36,501 nucleotides of DNA, taken from NCBI RefSeq assembly GCF_022640935.1, contig NZ_JALCCV010000023.1, positions 1-36,501 on the forward strand, read 5' to 3'. The position numbers were made by a program, and so were the translations under genes. Positions 1 to 8,349 of this stretch are shown piece by piece. A model generated the notes under the pieces. The model saw only the letters and a program-made list of their open reading frames with translations. It ran no database searches and was not told the DNA's origin. This DNA comes from Bifidobacterium sp. (lineage in GTDB: Bacteria; Actinomycetota; Actinomycetes; Actinomycetales; Bifidobacteriaceae). The stretch's first letter is position 1. Every line of letters begins with the position of its first letter.

Positions 1-1
1 G

Positions 2-571
2 AGCGGTGGTTCCTTTGGCGGCCGATCTTTCCGTGGCGCTTTCAGCGCCTCGCGCGCGTCGGCGGACGATGGATGCAAACGAGAGGACTCGCAGGATGTC
101 GATTCCTGCCGCGAGGCGGCGTTGACGCTGCTCGATGCAGCCGCCCGGCCATCGGGGGCGCTGCGTGACCGGCTTGCGGCCAAAGGCTTTGAGCCGGACA
201 CCATCGATGAAGTCATCAGCCGTTTGACTGCGGTGCAATTGATCGATGATCGTGCTTACGCGGAGTCGGCGGTGCGCTCCTGCTTGGAGCGCATGTATGG
301 TCGGCGCGGCACGGTGATGGCGCTCACGCGCAAAGGCGTGGATCGGGTTCTGGCCGAGGAAGTCGTGCGAGAGGCTGCTCTCAGCGGCGCTTTCGAGGCC
401 TCGGCATGGGAGCTCGGACGTTCGGTGGCAAGGAAAACGAGCGGGCTCGATCCCCAAATCCGAAAACGACGGCTGTGGAGTGCCGGCGGCCACAAGGGGC
501 ATAGTCCTTCGGTTCTGCGCGATATCGCCCACGAGCTGTTCGACGCTCAAGGCTCCGATGACCGACGCTGA
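2..571 (+). CDS. recX: RecX family regulatory protein, 5' end off the window
   Basis: RecX proteins bind RecA filaments and modulate recombination and the SOS response in the cytoplasm. The reading frame is open from base 2 to the TGA at 569-571 and gives 189 residues with no start before the left edge, so the N-terminus is missing. The visible part carries the usual RecX three-helix repeats: an Arg-rich segment reading REAALTLLDAAARPSGALRD, then AAKGFEPDTIDEVISRL, then LIDDRAYAES, followed by a second repeat with YGRRGTVMALTRKGV. An internal ATG or TTG near 122 would cut into the first repeat, so I do not take it as the start. recX usually follows recA, which would lie to the left of the window. 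The assignment rests on the helical repeat pattern and the neighbourhood. Confidence 0.85.
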   Translation, partial: SGGSFGGRSFRGAFSASRASADDGCKREDSQDVDSCREAALTLLDAAARPSGALRDRLAAKGFEPDTIDEVISRLTAVQLIDDRAYAESAVRSCLERMYGRRGTVMALTRKGVDRVLAEEVVREAALSGAFEASAWELGRSVARKTSGLDPQIRKRRLWSAGGHKGHSPSVLRDIAHELFDAQGSDDRR

Positions 572-893
572 AGGTCATTGACGGGGTTAGTCGGCGATGA
601 GGGGAGATGGCGTGCCCGCTATCGTGTATGAGTTCTTGCGGATGTCGTGCTGATGACGCCGTCTCGACGACGAGCTGTCGCCGCAACATGAAATCTCAGC
701 CGATTCGGGGAACCCCCAATCGGTCGGGCTCGGCGCGACAATTGAGGCTGGGCGCGTCCCGTTGCTCGCCATCGCAGTGGCTTGACCGACGCCCGCAGGC
801 TTCATGTCATCAGGCCGATTGGGATTGGAACCGTTCTGATTCGCCGCATTCGGCTGCATCGCGGCCATTGCCGTTGATATGCAAGAGGTAAAG
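572..893. other. Intergenic gap between recX and the 3' end of the RNase P RNA gene
   Basis: About 320 bases with no credible gene. The open frames here have no ribosome binding site and no recognisable protein. The only structure I see is an inverted repeat at 700-723, in which CCGATT and AATCGG flank GGGG and CCCC. It could end transcription from either side, because recX runs rightward and rnpB leftward into this gap, but no T-run follows it. Confidence 0.5.
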
Positions 894-1261
894 GCTGAGA
901 CCTCTCATACCCCGGGTTCTGTCGCGCGCCGAAACGCGCGGATGGCCATCCATCTCGACCTGGCGTCGCCGCCAGGCTCTAGCAGCCTACCCGAAGGCTC
1001 GAGCGAGCAGCTCTTGACGCCTTCTGCTTGGCCTTGCTCCCGATGAGGTTTGCCATGCGACCCGCTGTTGCCAGGGGCCCGGTGGTCTCTTGCACCGCCG
1101 TTTCACCCTTGCTCGACCCATGGGGCCGGGCGGTCTGTTCTCTGCTGCGCTATCTCTCAGGTCGCCCTGGGCGGATGTTATCCGCCATCGTGCTCTGCGG
1201 AGCCCGGAAGTTCCTCAGGCCCGCCCTGCGGCAGGCCCGCGGCCATCGTGAGATCTCAACC
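894..1261 (-). ncRNA. rnpB: RNase P RNA (bacterial class A)
   Basis: This is the catalytic RNA of ribonuclease P, which removes 5' leaders from precursor tRNAs together with the RnpA protein. Read on the minus strand, the conserved blocks appear in order: GAGGAACTTCCGGGCTCC near the 5' end, AGAGATAGCGCAGCAGAGA, then GGGTGAAACGGCGGTG and AAGAGACCACC, then GTAGGCTGCTAGAGCC, and finally ACAGAACCCGG near the 3' end. The two ends pair to form P1: GAGATCTC at the 5' end (about 1250-1257) with GAGAGGTCTC at the 3' end (897-906). The exact ends are set from that helix and may be off by a few bases. Nearby open frames in both directions are shadows of this RNA. Confidence 0.95.
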
Positions 1262-1268
1262 GGGTCAT

Positions 1269-1298
1269 ATTGTATCAACACCCGCGCACACTATCCAA
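1269..1298 (-). promoter_or_regulatory. Putative promoter of rnpB
   Basis: On the minus strand there is a -10-like TACAAT (plus-strand 1269-1274) and, 18 bases upstream, a weak -35-like TTGGAT (1293-1298). Transcription would begin near 1262, a few bases before the P1 helix of the RNase P RNA. The -10 match and its position are good. The -35 is poor. Confidence 0.5.
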
Positions 1299-1434
1299 TG
1301 CGTTCGCAGAACGGCATTTTCCTGCGCGTCACCGCCTGTTTACCTGCATGTCGATTACAATGAAATATACCTGAATGGTGAAGACGCTGTTCAGCACACA
1401 TATAGCGGGAGACCGCTTGAGTTAGGAGGTCCAC

Positions 1435-2115
1435 ATGGAAATCGTCGTCACCGGACGTCACACGCAGATCAAGCAAAGGTTCCGCGATGTCGTCGAAAGC
1501 AAGATGAATCGTGTGACCGCCATTGCGCCGGATGCCCAACGCGCGCAGATCATGCTGTCGCATGAGGGCAATCCCCGTCAGGCGGACACTGCAGAACGCG
1601 TAGAGATCACCGTGATAGCAGGCCGTTCCGTCGTGCGCGCAGAAGCCTCCAGCACCGATGAGTTCAGCGCGTTGGACATGGCGCTCGACAAGCTGACGCT
1701 GCGCCTGCGCCGCACTCGCGACCGCCGCAAGGACCACCGCCGCGGATACACGAATCCCGCCCCCATCGATCTGGGCGTCGTCGTGCCGCCCGAGGAGCCG
1801 CAAGAGGAGCCCGAGGAGACCAACAACAGCCCGCAGGCAGCCGTGGCTTCCGAGCTGGGGCCCGGCGAGTCGGTCGAAGTGCAGGTCGGAGACACTCCGA
1901 TCGTTATTCGTCGCAAGCTGCATATCGCCGAGCCGATGACCATCGATGAGGCGCTGTATGAGATGGAGCTGATTGGCCACGATTTCTTCCTGTTCGTCAA
2001 CAAAGCGACCGGGCGGCCCTCCGTTGTCTATCATCGCCACGGCTGGAGTTACGGTGTATTCGAGATCGACACCGCCGAGAATGTCGCCAAGGCCAAGGTC
2101 GATGCCGAAGTCTGA
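1435..2115 (+). CDS. hpf: Ribosome hibernation promoting factor, long form
   Basis: HPF binds the 30S subunit and, in its long form, joins two 70S ribosomes into inactive 100S dimers during stasis. The 226-residue protein has the N-terminal HPF/YfiA domain (about 1-102, starting MEIVVTGRHTQI and ending in an Arg-rich helix), an acidic Pro/Glu linker (about 115-145), and the C-terminal dimerisation domain (about 165-222) with IDEALYEMELIGHDFFLF and the conserved VVYHRHGWSYGVFEI. The length fits the long class. The start is fixed by a strong AGGAGG at 1424-1429, five bases before the ATG. hpf next to secA is a common bacterial arrangement. Here 427 bases and a GC-rich hairpin separate them, so they are probably separate transcripts. 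Confidence 0.95.
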   Translation: MEIVVTGRHTQIKQRFRDVVESKMNRVTAIAPDAQRAQIMLSHEGNPRQADTAERVEITVIAGRSVVRAEASSTDEFSALDMALDKLTLRLRRTRDRRKDHRRGYTNPAPIDLGVVVPPEEPQEEPEETNNSPQAAVASELGPGESVEVQVGDTPIVIRRKLHIAEPMTIDEALYEMELIGHDFFLFVNKATGRPSVVYHRHGWSYGVFEIDTAENVAKAKVDAEV

Positions 2116-2208
2116 TCATCTGATGCCGCTGGGGGTCCGATCGGCTCCATGCCCGTATCGATGCTCATGATCCAGGCCGATAGGCCGCAAAACTCAAACA
2201 GGCATTCC

Positions 2209-2242
2209 GGGGCCCACGCAGCGAACGTGATGCGTGGGCCCC
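2209..2242 (+). terminator. GC-rich hairpin after hpf, possible terminator
   Basis: A perfect 12-bp stem, GGGGCCCACGCA (2209-2220) with TGCGTGGGCCCC (2231-2242), encloses a 10-base loop. No T-run follows, so it would be an actinobacterial-type hairpin terminator without a U-tract, about 95 bases after the hpf stop. Confidence 0.55.
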
Positions 2243-2422
2243 GTGCTGTGCGATGCAAATATTCCATGCGAATGTTGTGCTGTGCACGCGCTGCGTATGT
2301 GCCTTCGCAGGCGGCGGACAGCTCAGAGCGGAACCGTCCTCTGGCGATACGGCGGCAATAGCGGGCGGGTGCCGAGCGAAATCGCCGGGGGAACGCGCAG
2401 CGGGGCAGGCGCGACGACGGCG

Positions 2423-2452
2423 TTCGTGAAAATCCCCGAGGTCGCGTAGTAT
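2423..2452 (+). promoter_or_regulatory. Weak promoter-like pair upstream of secA
   Basis: TTCGTG (2423-2428) and TAGTAT (2447-2452) are separated by 18 bases, which would place the transcript start about 80-85 bases before the GTG start of secA. Both boxes depart from consensus, so the call is tentative. Confidence 0.25.
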
Positions 2453-2542
2453 AGGCACTGTTTGTGTCTGGCCGAATGGCACTGGGCTATGCGCGTTTCA
2501 AGACAGCTGACAAGACAAATAAGACGGACCAGGGAGCAAGAC

Positions 2543-5437
2543 GTGGTAGATATCGTCGACAGGGCACTTCGTATGGGCGAAGGCCACCAGATCAAGAAGC
2601 TGGAGAACGTGGCGAAGGCCGTCGACGCTCTTGAGGATGAGATCTCAGCTTTGAGCGACGACGAGCTCAAGGGCCAGACCGCCAAATTCAAGCGGCGGCT
2701 TGCCGATGGCGAAAGCCTCGACGATCTGATGCCCGAAGCGTTCGCCACTGTGCGCGAGGTTTCCAAGCGCACGCTCGGCCAGCGGCATTTCGACGTGCAG
2801 CTCATGGGTGGCGCGGCGTTGCACTGGGGCAACATCGCCGAGATGAAAACCGGCGAAGGCAAGACCTTGGTCGCGACCCTGCCGGCTTATTTGAACGCGC
2901 TCGGGGGCAAAGGCGTCCACATCATCACCGTCAACGATTATCTGGCCAGCTACCAGAGCGAGTTGATGGGCCGTATCTTCCGTTTCCTGGGGCTCACCGT
3001 CGGCTGCATCATCACCGATCAGAAGCCGGCGGAACGCCGCAAGCAGTACGCCGCCGACATCACGTACGGCACCAACAACGAGTTCGGCTTCGATTATCTG
3101 CGTGACAACATGGCGTGGGAGAAGAACGAGCTGGTGCAGCGCGGGCATAACTATGCGATCGTCGACGAGGTCGACTCCATCCTGATCGATGAGGCCCGCA
3201 CCCCGCTCATCATCTCCGGGCCGGCCGAGGGCGACGTGACACGCTGGTACCGTCAATTCGCACGCCTGGTCACCAAGCTGACCCGCGACGAGGACTACGA
3301 GGTCGACGAGAAGAAGAAGGTCGTCGGCATCCTCGACCCGGGCATCACGAAAGTCGAGGACTTCCTCGGCATCGACAACCTGTACGAGCCTAACAACACG
3401 GCGCTGATCGGCTACCTCAACAACGCGATCAAGGCCAAGGAGCTTTTCCTGCGCGACAAGGACTATGTCGTGACGCACAACGAAGTGCTCATCGTCGACG
3501 AGCACACCGGCCGCATCCTGCCCGGGCGGCGCTACAATGAGGGCCTGCATCAGGCCATCGAGGCCAAGGAGGGAGTCGAGGTCAAGGCCGAGAACCAGAC
3601 CTTCGCTACCATCACCTTGCAGAACTACTTCCGCATGTACGACAAGCTCGCAGGCATGACCGGCACCGCCGAAACCGAGGCCGCCGAGTTCATGGGAACC
3701 TACAAGCTCGGCGTGCTGCCGATTCCCACGAACCGCCCGATGATCCGCCAAGACAAGGACGACCTGATCTTCCGCACCAAGAAGGAGAAGCTCACCGCGA
3801 TCGTCAAAGATGTGGCCAGGCGGCATACGAAGGGCCAGCCGGTGCTGTTGGGCACCGCCTCGGTCGAATCTTCCGAAGTCGTTTCTTCGCTGTTGGGTGT
3901 AGCCGGCATCGAGCATCAGGTGCTGAACGCCAAGCAGCATGAGCGCGAGGCCGCGGTTGTGGCCGTTGCCGGGCGCAAGGGCGCCGTCACCGTGGCTACC
4001 AACATGGCCGGACGAGGCACCGACATCATGCTCGGCGGCAATGTCGAGTTCCTGGCCGATCAGAAGCTCAAGTCCGAAGGCTTCTCGCCCGAAGACACCC
4101 CCCAAGAGTATGAGGACCGCTGGCCCGGTACGCTTGCCGAGATGAAAGCCCAGGCCAAAGACGAGCATGAGGAGGTCACCAAGCTCGGCGGCCTGTATGT
4201 GCTGGGCACCGAACGCCACGAGTCGCGGCGCATCGATAACCAGCTGCGCGGTCGTTCCGGCCGCCAGGGCGACCCTGGCGAATCCCGGTTCTATCTGAGC
4301 TTGGAAGACGATCTGATGCGCCTGTTCAACACGCAGCTCGTCGCCCGCGTCATGGCCAAAGGCATGCCCGAAGGCGAGCCGATCGAGTCCAGGAGCGTCT
4401 CCAAGGGCGTGCGCAACGCGCAGAAGTCCGTGGAATCGCGCAACTTCGAGATACGCAAGAACGTGCTCAAGTACGACGACGTGATGAACAAGCAGCGCAA
4501 GGTCATCTACGCCGAGCGCCAGGCGGTGCTCAAAGGCGAGGATATCCACGATGACATCGAGCGTTTCATCGCCGACACCGCCGAAAGCTACATCAGGGGC
4601 GCTAACAACGGTTCCGACAAGCCTGCTGATTGGGATTGGGAAGGGCTGTTCAAGGCGCTCAACATGGTCTTCCCGATTCGTGTAGACATGGCCGAGACCA
4701 AAGATAAGACCACTGGTCTCAAGCACGAGAAGGCCGTCGCGAAGCTGCGCGACATTATCGTCGAGGACGCTAAGGCCCAATATGTCGAATTCGAGCAGAA
4801 GATCGGCGTTCAAGGCCTGCGCCAGCTCGAACGACGTGTCGTGCTTGCGGTGCTCGACCGTAAATGGCGTGAGCATCTTTACGAGATGGATTATCTCAAG
4901 GACGGTATCGGCTTGCGCGGCATGGGCCAGCGTGACCCGCTGGTCGAATACCAGCGCGAAGGCTTCCAGATGTACAACTCGATGATCGAGGCAATCAAAG
5001 AGGAAAGCGTCCAGCTGCTCTTCCATGTCGACGTCGAGCAGGTGGCTCGCACGGAAAATCTGGAATCCGAGCAGGATGAGGATATTGCGGTCGATGCGGC
5101 CGAATCGGCGATCGGCCTTGCCCGTTCTGGAGATGATGTCGAGGAGGCGACGGTCAGCACCGCACCCGCTGCGCCCGAGGATTCCGTCGTGACTGTTGAT
5201 GCTGACGGCTCTGCCGCCGCAGCCGCTGGTACAAACCAGTCGGCACCCGGCATCGTCGGACCGGCACCCATCAGCCACGCCGAGGGCAAGATCCCTGCGA
5301 ATAAGCGGCCCAAGAGCGAAGAGCTCAAGACCCCATGGTCCGATGGCCGCACTTTCCCCGGTACCGCTAAGAATGCGCCGTGCCCGTGCGGCTCAGGACG
5401 CAAATACAAGATGTGCCACGGCCAGAACGAAAAGTGA
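2543..5437 (+). CDS. secA: Preprotein translocase ATPase SecA
   Basis: SecA is the ATPase that drives unfolded preproteins through the SecYEG channel at the inner face of the membrane. From the GTG start the protein is 964 residues. It shows Walker A MKTGEGKT (101-108), the DEVD box (208-211) followed by [14 protein letters not shown], the second-half helicase motif [14 protein letters not shown], a helical scaffold and wing region, and an acidic Ala-rich linker before the C-terminal zinc site [14 protein letters not shown] (Cys947, Cys949, Cys958, His959). This C-terminal metal site is the one that contacts SecB or ribosomes in other bacteria. I chose GTG at 2543 because AGGGAG lies just upstream and the product then begins [14 protein letters not shown], as in other actinobacterial SecA1 proteins. 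Confidence 0.97.
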   Translation: MVDIVDRALRMGEGHQIKKLENVAKAVDALEDEISALSDDELKGQTAKFKRRLADGESLDDLMPEAFATVREVSKRTLGQRHFDVQLMGGAALHWGNIAEMKTGEGKTLVATLPAYLNALGGKGVHIITVNDYLASYQSELMGRIFRFLGLTVGCIITDQKPAERRKQYAADITYGTNNEFGFDYLRDNMAWEKNELVQRGHNYAIVDEVDSILIDEARTPLIISGPAEGDVTRWYRQFARLVTKLTRDEDYEVDEKKKVVGILDPGITKVEDFLGIDNLYEPNNTALIGYLNNAIKAKELFLRDKDYVVTHNEVLIVDEHTGRILPGRRYNEGLHQAIEAKEGVEVKAENQTFATITLQNYFRMYDKLAGMTGTAETEAAEFMGTYKLGVLPIPTNRPMIRQDKDDLIFRTKKEKLTAIVKDVARRHTKGQPVLLGTASVESSEVVSSLLGVAGIEHQVLNAKQHEREAAVVAVAGRKGAVTVATNMAGRGTDIMLGGNVEFLADQKLKSEGFSPEDTPQEYEDRWPGTLAEMKAQAKDEHEEVTKLGGLYVLGTERHESRRIDNQLRGRSGRQGDPGESRFYLSLEDDLMRLFNTQLVARVMAKGMPEGEPIESRSVSKGVRNAQKSVESRNFEIRKNVLKYDDVMNKQRKVIYAERQAVLKGEDIHDDIERFIADTAESYIRGANNGSDKPADWDWEGLFKALNMVFPIRVDMAETKDKTTGLKHEKAVAKLRDIIVEDAKAQYVEFEQKIGVQGLRQLERRVVLAVLDRKWREHLYEMDYLKDGIGLRGMGQRDPLVEYQREGFQMYNSMIEAIKEESVQLLFHVDVEQVARTENLESEQDEDIAVDAAESAIGLARSGDDVEEATVSTAPAAPEDSVVTVDADGSAAAAAGTNQSAPGIVGPAPISHAEGKIPANKRPKSEELKTPWSDGRTFPGTAKNAPCPCGSGRKYKMCHGQNEK

Positions 5438-5450
5438 TGCGGAGGTGACC

Positions 5451-5494
5451 AGACGCTGGCAGCGGTCTGACGAGACCGCTGCCAGCGTCTTTCA
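5451..5494 (+). terminator. Strong hairpin terminator after secA
   Basis: A perfect 18-bp inverted repeat (5451-5468 with 5473-5490) with a four-base GACG loop begins 13 bases after the secA stop. Only a short TTCAC follows, so the very stable stem would do most of the work. Confidence 0.85.
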
Positions 5495-5520
5495 CGTTCA
5501 GTGGTTTTCCTGATGGTCAA

Positions 5521-5571
5521 CAGGGGTGACGGATACCGGAAACGATATTCTCCGCCCCTGTTTTATTTGTT
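5521..5571 (+). terminator. Second hairpin with T-rich tail between secA and trpD
   Basis: CAGGGGTG (5521-5528) pairs with CGCCCCTG (5553-5560) with one wobble pair, around a 24-base loop, and is followed by TTTTATTTGTT. The T-run makes it look like an intrinsic terminator acting as back-up to the first hairpin. Confidence 0.5.
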
Positions 5572-5709
5572 CTGCGCAACCGCTTTTCGGCCGCAGGCAC
5601 ACACGGTGTGCGAAACGCGTCCAGGCTTCGTGACATGGAGACAGTAGAATAAGACGCGCTATGGTGTCGTATCATATGCGATGCAGCATTCGCCTTAAGG
5701 GAGGGCCAT

Positions 5710-6756
5710 ATGTCCGAGATCACGTGGAAATCGATTCTCATCAAACTGGTCGGCGGCGACCATCTGAATGCAACCGAGTCTCGATGGTTCGTGGACGGCC
5801 TGATGAACGGCGATGCCAATCCTGCAGCGGTCGGCGCGGTGCTCGCGTTGCAGCAGCAGCTCGGGTTGACTGCCGATGAGATTTCGGGTGCCTCGCAGGC
5901 CATGGTCGCCCATGCGGTGCCGCTGCATGTGAGCGGCGAACTCACCGACATCGTGGGCACCGGCGGCGACGGCGCGTCGACAGTGAACCTCTCGAGCATG
6001 GGATCAGTGGTCGCGGCTGCCGCAGGCGTGAAAATCGTCAAGCACGGCAACCGCGCCGCGTCGTCGAAATGCGGCGCCGCCGATGTGCTTGAGGCGCTCG
6101 GGCTGCCGCTTGATTTGACGCCGCAGGCGGTGGCCGAGGTCGGCGACGAAGTGGGCATCACCTTCGCCTTCGCCAAGACCTTCCATCCGTCGATGCGCTT
6201 CGTCGGCCCGGTACGCTCAGCGTTAGGAATTCCATGCGTGTTCAATGTGCTTGGGCCCCTGACTAACCCGGCCAGGCCGCAGCATGTGGCCATCGGCTGC
6301 GCCGACCGCGCGCTCAGCCCGCTGATGGCGCAGGTATATGCCGAACACGGTCAGAGCGGCATGGTCTACACGTCGAATGAAGGTTTGGATGAGCTCGCCC
6401 CGACTGGCCCAGTCTCCGTCTGGGAGATCGCCGATGGCAAGGTCGCTGAAATAGATTTCGATCCGGTGGGGCAGCTGGGTCTTGAACGCATCGATGTGAG
6501 TGCGCTCAAAGGCGGCGAGCCGGCGTTCAACGCTTCCGTTTTCCGCAAGTTCCTCGCTGGCGAACCGGTCGCCTCTCGTTCGACCGCGCTGCTCAACGCG
6601 GCTTCGGCCATCGTCGCGGACGGCCATCGTGTACCTTCAGGCGGTCTGATCGAACGTTTCAAAGCGGCGTATGCGCTCGCCGAGCAGACCGTGGATTCCG
6701 GCGCCGCGCAGGTTTTGTTCGACCGGTGGATCGAGACGGCTCGTTCCAAGCGGTAA
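5710..6756 (+). CDS. trpD: Anthranilate phosphoribosyltransferase
   Basis: TrpD transfers the phosphoribosyl group of PRPP to anthranilate, the second step of tryptophan synthesis from chorismate. The 348-residue protein has the small helical N-terminal domain (1-75), then the PRPP-binding glycine loop GTGGDG (83-88) and NLSS, and the anthranilate/PRPP segment KHGNRAASSKCGAADVLEALG (starting at 111). The motif GPLTNPARPQ follows in the second half. The length is typical. The start is supported by AAGGGAGG at about 5697-5704, close before the ATG. No other trp gene is adjacent: secA lies upstream behind two hairpins, and the downstream gene faces it. It is therefore a stand-alone trpD, and I see no leader peptide or attenuator. 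Confidence 0.95.
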   Translation: MSEITWKSILIKLVGGDHLNATESRWFVDGLMNGDANPAAVGAVLALQQQLGLTADEISGASQAMVAHAVPLHVSGELTDIVGTGGDGASTVNLSSMGSVVAAAAGVKIVKHGNRAASSKCGAADVLEALGLPLDLTPQAVAEVGDEVGITFAFAKTFHPSMRFVGPVRSALGIPCVFNVLGPLTNPARPQHVAIGCADRALSPLMAQVYAEHGQSGMVYTSNEGLDELAPTGPVSVWEIADGKVAEIDFDPVGQLGLERIDVSALKGGEPAFNASVFRKFLAGEPVASRSTALLNAASAIVADGHRVPSGGLIERFKAAYALAEQTVDSGAAQVLFDRWIETARSKR

Positions 6757-6779
6757 GATCAGCGGCACCGACGGCATCA

Positions 6780-6819
6780 GCGATACAGTGGCACGGACAC
6801 CGCGATGCCTCTGTATCGC
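6780..6819. terminator. Hairpin between convergent trpD and the membrane-protein gene
   Basis: GCGATACAG (6780-6788) and CTGTATCGC (6811-6819) form a perfect 9-bp stem, and GGCA/TGCC extends it after one mismatch. It begins 24 bases after the trpD stop. There is no T-run on either side, so termination is plausible but not shown. Confidence 0.45.
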
Positions 6820-6931
6820 AAATATCGCAGGTGTCCCTCAAAATATCACCAATGCCGTCGGCCGCGTGCAGGTCAGCGCCCGCACCACACCACCAACGGG
6901 TCGCCAAGGGTTTGTGTAAAGCCGCTCAAAG

Positions 6932-7516
6932 TCAGACGCGGGCGCCGTCGTCGAAGATGTCGCCGCGGCCTTTCGCATGCCCGCGGTGCCGCGTGAGCAG
7001 TCCCGCGCCGCCGATCAGCGTGCACACGCCGAACACAGTGGCCAGCAGCGTGGTGAACTGGGGGAGCAGCACCGAGGCGATGACTCCTGCGATGCCGACC
7101 ACGAGCATCGTCCAGAACACGATCATCGTGGCATCGATATGCCCGATCACCGGATTGGGCGGCACGAAATCCGATCCCTGCGCGTCAAGAACGGCATCGG
7201 TGTCCAGCCAGCTTGATGCTGTGAAATCACGAGGGCCCCGCGTCGGACGCGGCATGTCGTCCGTGAACGCGCCTTCATCCAGGTCGCCTACTGACAGCAA
7301 CGCCTCCTTCTCCTTGCGCGCCGCGCGCCGTTCGAAGCGTTTGGCGCTGCGCGAATGCGCGATGTCGCCCAAATCATCGGCATGACCGCTCTCGAACTCG
7401 GCCCACAACTCGTCGTCAGGCTTGGCGCCATGCGGATTCTGCGCATCGTGCGCGCCATCATCCGGGGCGGGCGTTGGACGCTCATCTTCGGCGTTGCTAT
7501 TGTTGAGATCAGTCAT
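6932..7516 (-). CDS. Small membrane protein with acidic N-terminal tail, function unknown
   Basis: I do not recognise a named family. From the ATG at 7516 the protein is 194 residues. The first 120 or so are hydrophilic and charged, with an acidic N-terminus (residues 10-55), a basic patch RSAKRFERRAARKEK (56-70) and a Pro-rich stretch before the membrane. Two hydrophobic helices follow (about 129-151 and 154-176), joined by a short turn LPQF, and the C-terminal tail is basic then acidic. This predicts a two-helix protein with both ends in the cytoplasm. A GTG three codons upstream (7525) is an alternative start. Neither has a clear ribosome binding site. The gene converges on trpD and diverges from the acyltransferase gene, so a shared promoter region at 7517-7614 is likely. 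Confidence 0.7.
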   Translation of the reverse strand: MTDLNNSNAEDERPTPAPDDGAHDAQNPHGAKPDDELWAEFESGHADDLGDIAHSRSAKRFERRAARKEKEALLSVGDLDEGAFTDDMPRPTRGPRDFTASSWLDTDAVLDAQGSDFVPPNPVIGHIDATMIVFWTMLVVGIAGVIASVLLPQFTTLLATVFGVCTLIGGAGLLTRHRGHAKGRGDIFDDGARV

Positions 7517-7614
7517 AGACACCACTGTAATAGCGATGCCGTAATAAAATGACGATTCGCCGGGCGTGCCGTGCAGATGGCGCGTCTTCCTGTCGTCAGG
7601 GGAAAGGGAGAGCC

Positions 7615-8349
7615 GTGCTCTACTGGTTTTTCGTCAAAGGCCTAGGCCCGATCGCACGTCGGCGCATGAATCCTGCAGGCCGGGGCATCGAGAATATCCC
7701 GCGCCAAGGCGGGGCGATCATCGCTTCGAACCACTTGGCCGTCATCGATGATGCGCTTATACCGCTGACGAGCCCGCGCATGATTCATTTCATGGGCAAG
7801 GCCGAATATTTCGAGGGCAAAGGGATCAAGGGCAAGTTCCAGAAATGGTGGTTCACGTCAGTGGGCGTTTTCCCCGTGGACCGTTCCGGCGGTTCCAAAT
7901 CGCTGGGAGCGCTCGCCCATGCGAAGGGAATATTGGAGGAAGGACATCTTTTCGGCATTCATGTCGAAGGCACGCGCAGTCCTGACGGAAAGCTGTACCG
8001 CGGCCATGTGGGCGCTGCCAAGCTCGCGCTGGAAACCGGATGCCCGATCATCCCGACAGCGGTGGTCGGCAGCCGCGAGCTGCAAAAACCGGGTCAGCTG
8101 ATCCCCGCCAAGGGCAGGACGATGGTGCTGTACGGCACGCCCATTCCGGTGGCGAAAAAAGGCTCCGAGGCAATCACCCATGATGAGCTGCGCGCGCTGA
8201 CCGATCGGGTCGTACAGGCTATTCGCAAGCTCAGCGGCCAGGATTACGTCGACGAATACGCGCAGAAGGTCAAGGCGCGGCTCAAAGAGCAGGAAGGGCA
8301 TCAGGAGCAGCACGCGGAGCAGACGGCGATCACACCACAGTCAGCGTGA
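7615..8349 (+). CDS. plsC: 1-acyl-sn-glycerol-3-phosphate acyltransferase family protein
   Basis: This family acylates lysophosphatidic acid or related lysolipids at the membrane, a step of phospholipid synthesis. From the GTG start the protein is 244 residues. It shows the catalytic NH(X4)D box as NHLAVID (His40, Asp45), the FPVDR-type second block (VGVFPVDRSGG), the substrate block EGTRSPDG (118-125), and the late block IIPTAVVGS. There is no long membrane segment, which is usual for the family. I chose GTG at 7615 because AAAGGGAGAG sits just before it and the product then begins MLYWFFVKGLGP; upstream in-frame codons encode nothing family-like. The 3' end overlaps the facing kinase gene by 20 bases. 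Substrate specificity within the family cannot be read from the sequence. Confidence 0.88.
   Translation: MLYWFFVKGLGPIARRRMNPAGRGIENIPRQGGAIIASNHLAVIDDALIPLTSPRMIHFMGKAEYFEGKGIKGKFQKWWFTSVGVFPVDRSGGSKSLGALAHAKGILEEGHLFGIHVEGTRSPDGKLYRGHVGAAKLALETGCPIIPTAVVGSRELQKPGQLIPAKGRTMVLYGTPIPVAKKGSEAITHDELRALTDRVVQAIRKLSGQDYVDEYAQKVKARLKEQEGHQEQHAEQTAITPQSA

Larger units (their letters stand above)
2116..2542. other. Intergenic gap between hpf and secA
   Basis: About 430 bases without a supported gene. It contains a GC-rich hairpin (2209-2242, listed separately) and a weak promoter-like pair before secA. The secA frame stays open upstream to a TTG at 2462. I do not use that start, because it has no ribosome binding site and adds 27 residues unlike SecA. 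Confidence 0.5.

Noticed and set aside
1028..1565. Open frames on the plus strand across 1028-1565
   Set aside because: They run over the RNase P RNA and into the hpf start without a binding site; products are Cys/Arg/Pro-rich and not protein-like.
2645..5278. Very long open frame antisense to secA (about 877 codons)
   Set aside because: It mirrors the secA codons in GC-rich DNA, has no recognisable domain and no ribosome binding site; the sense frame is an unmistakable SecA.
6757..6931. A tRNA or small RNA gene between trpD and the membrane-protein gene
   Set aside because: The hairpin there does not fit a cloverleaf and no TPsiC-like sequence is present.
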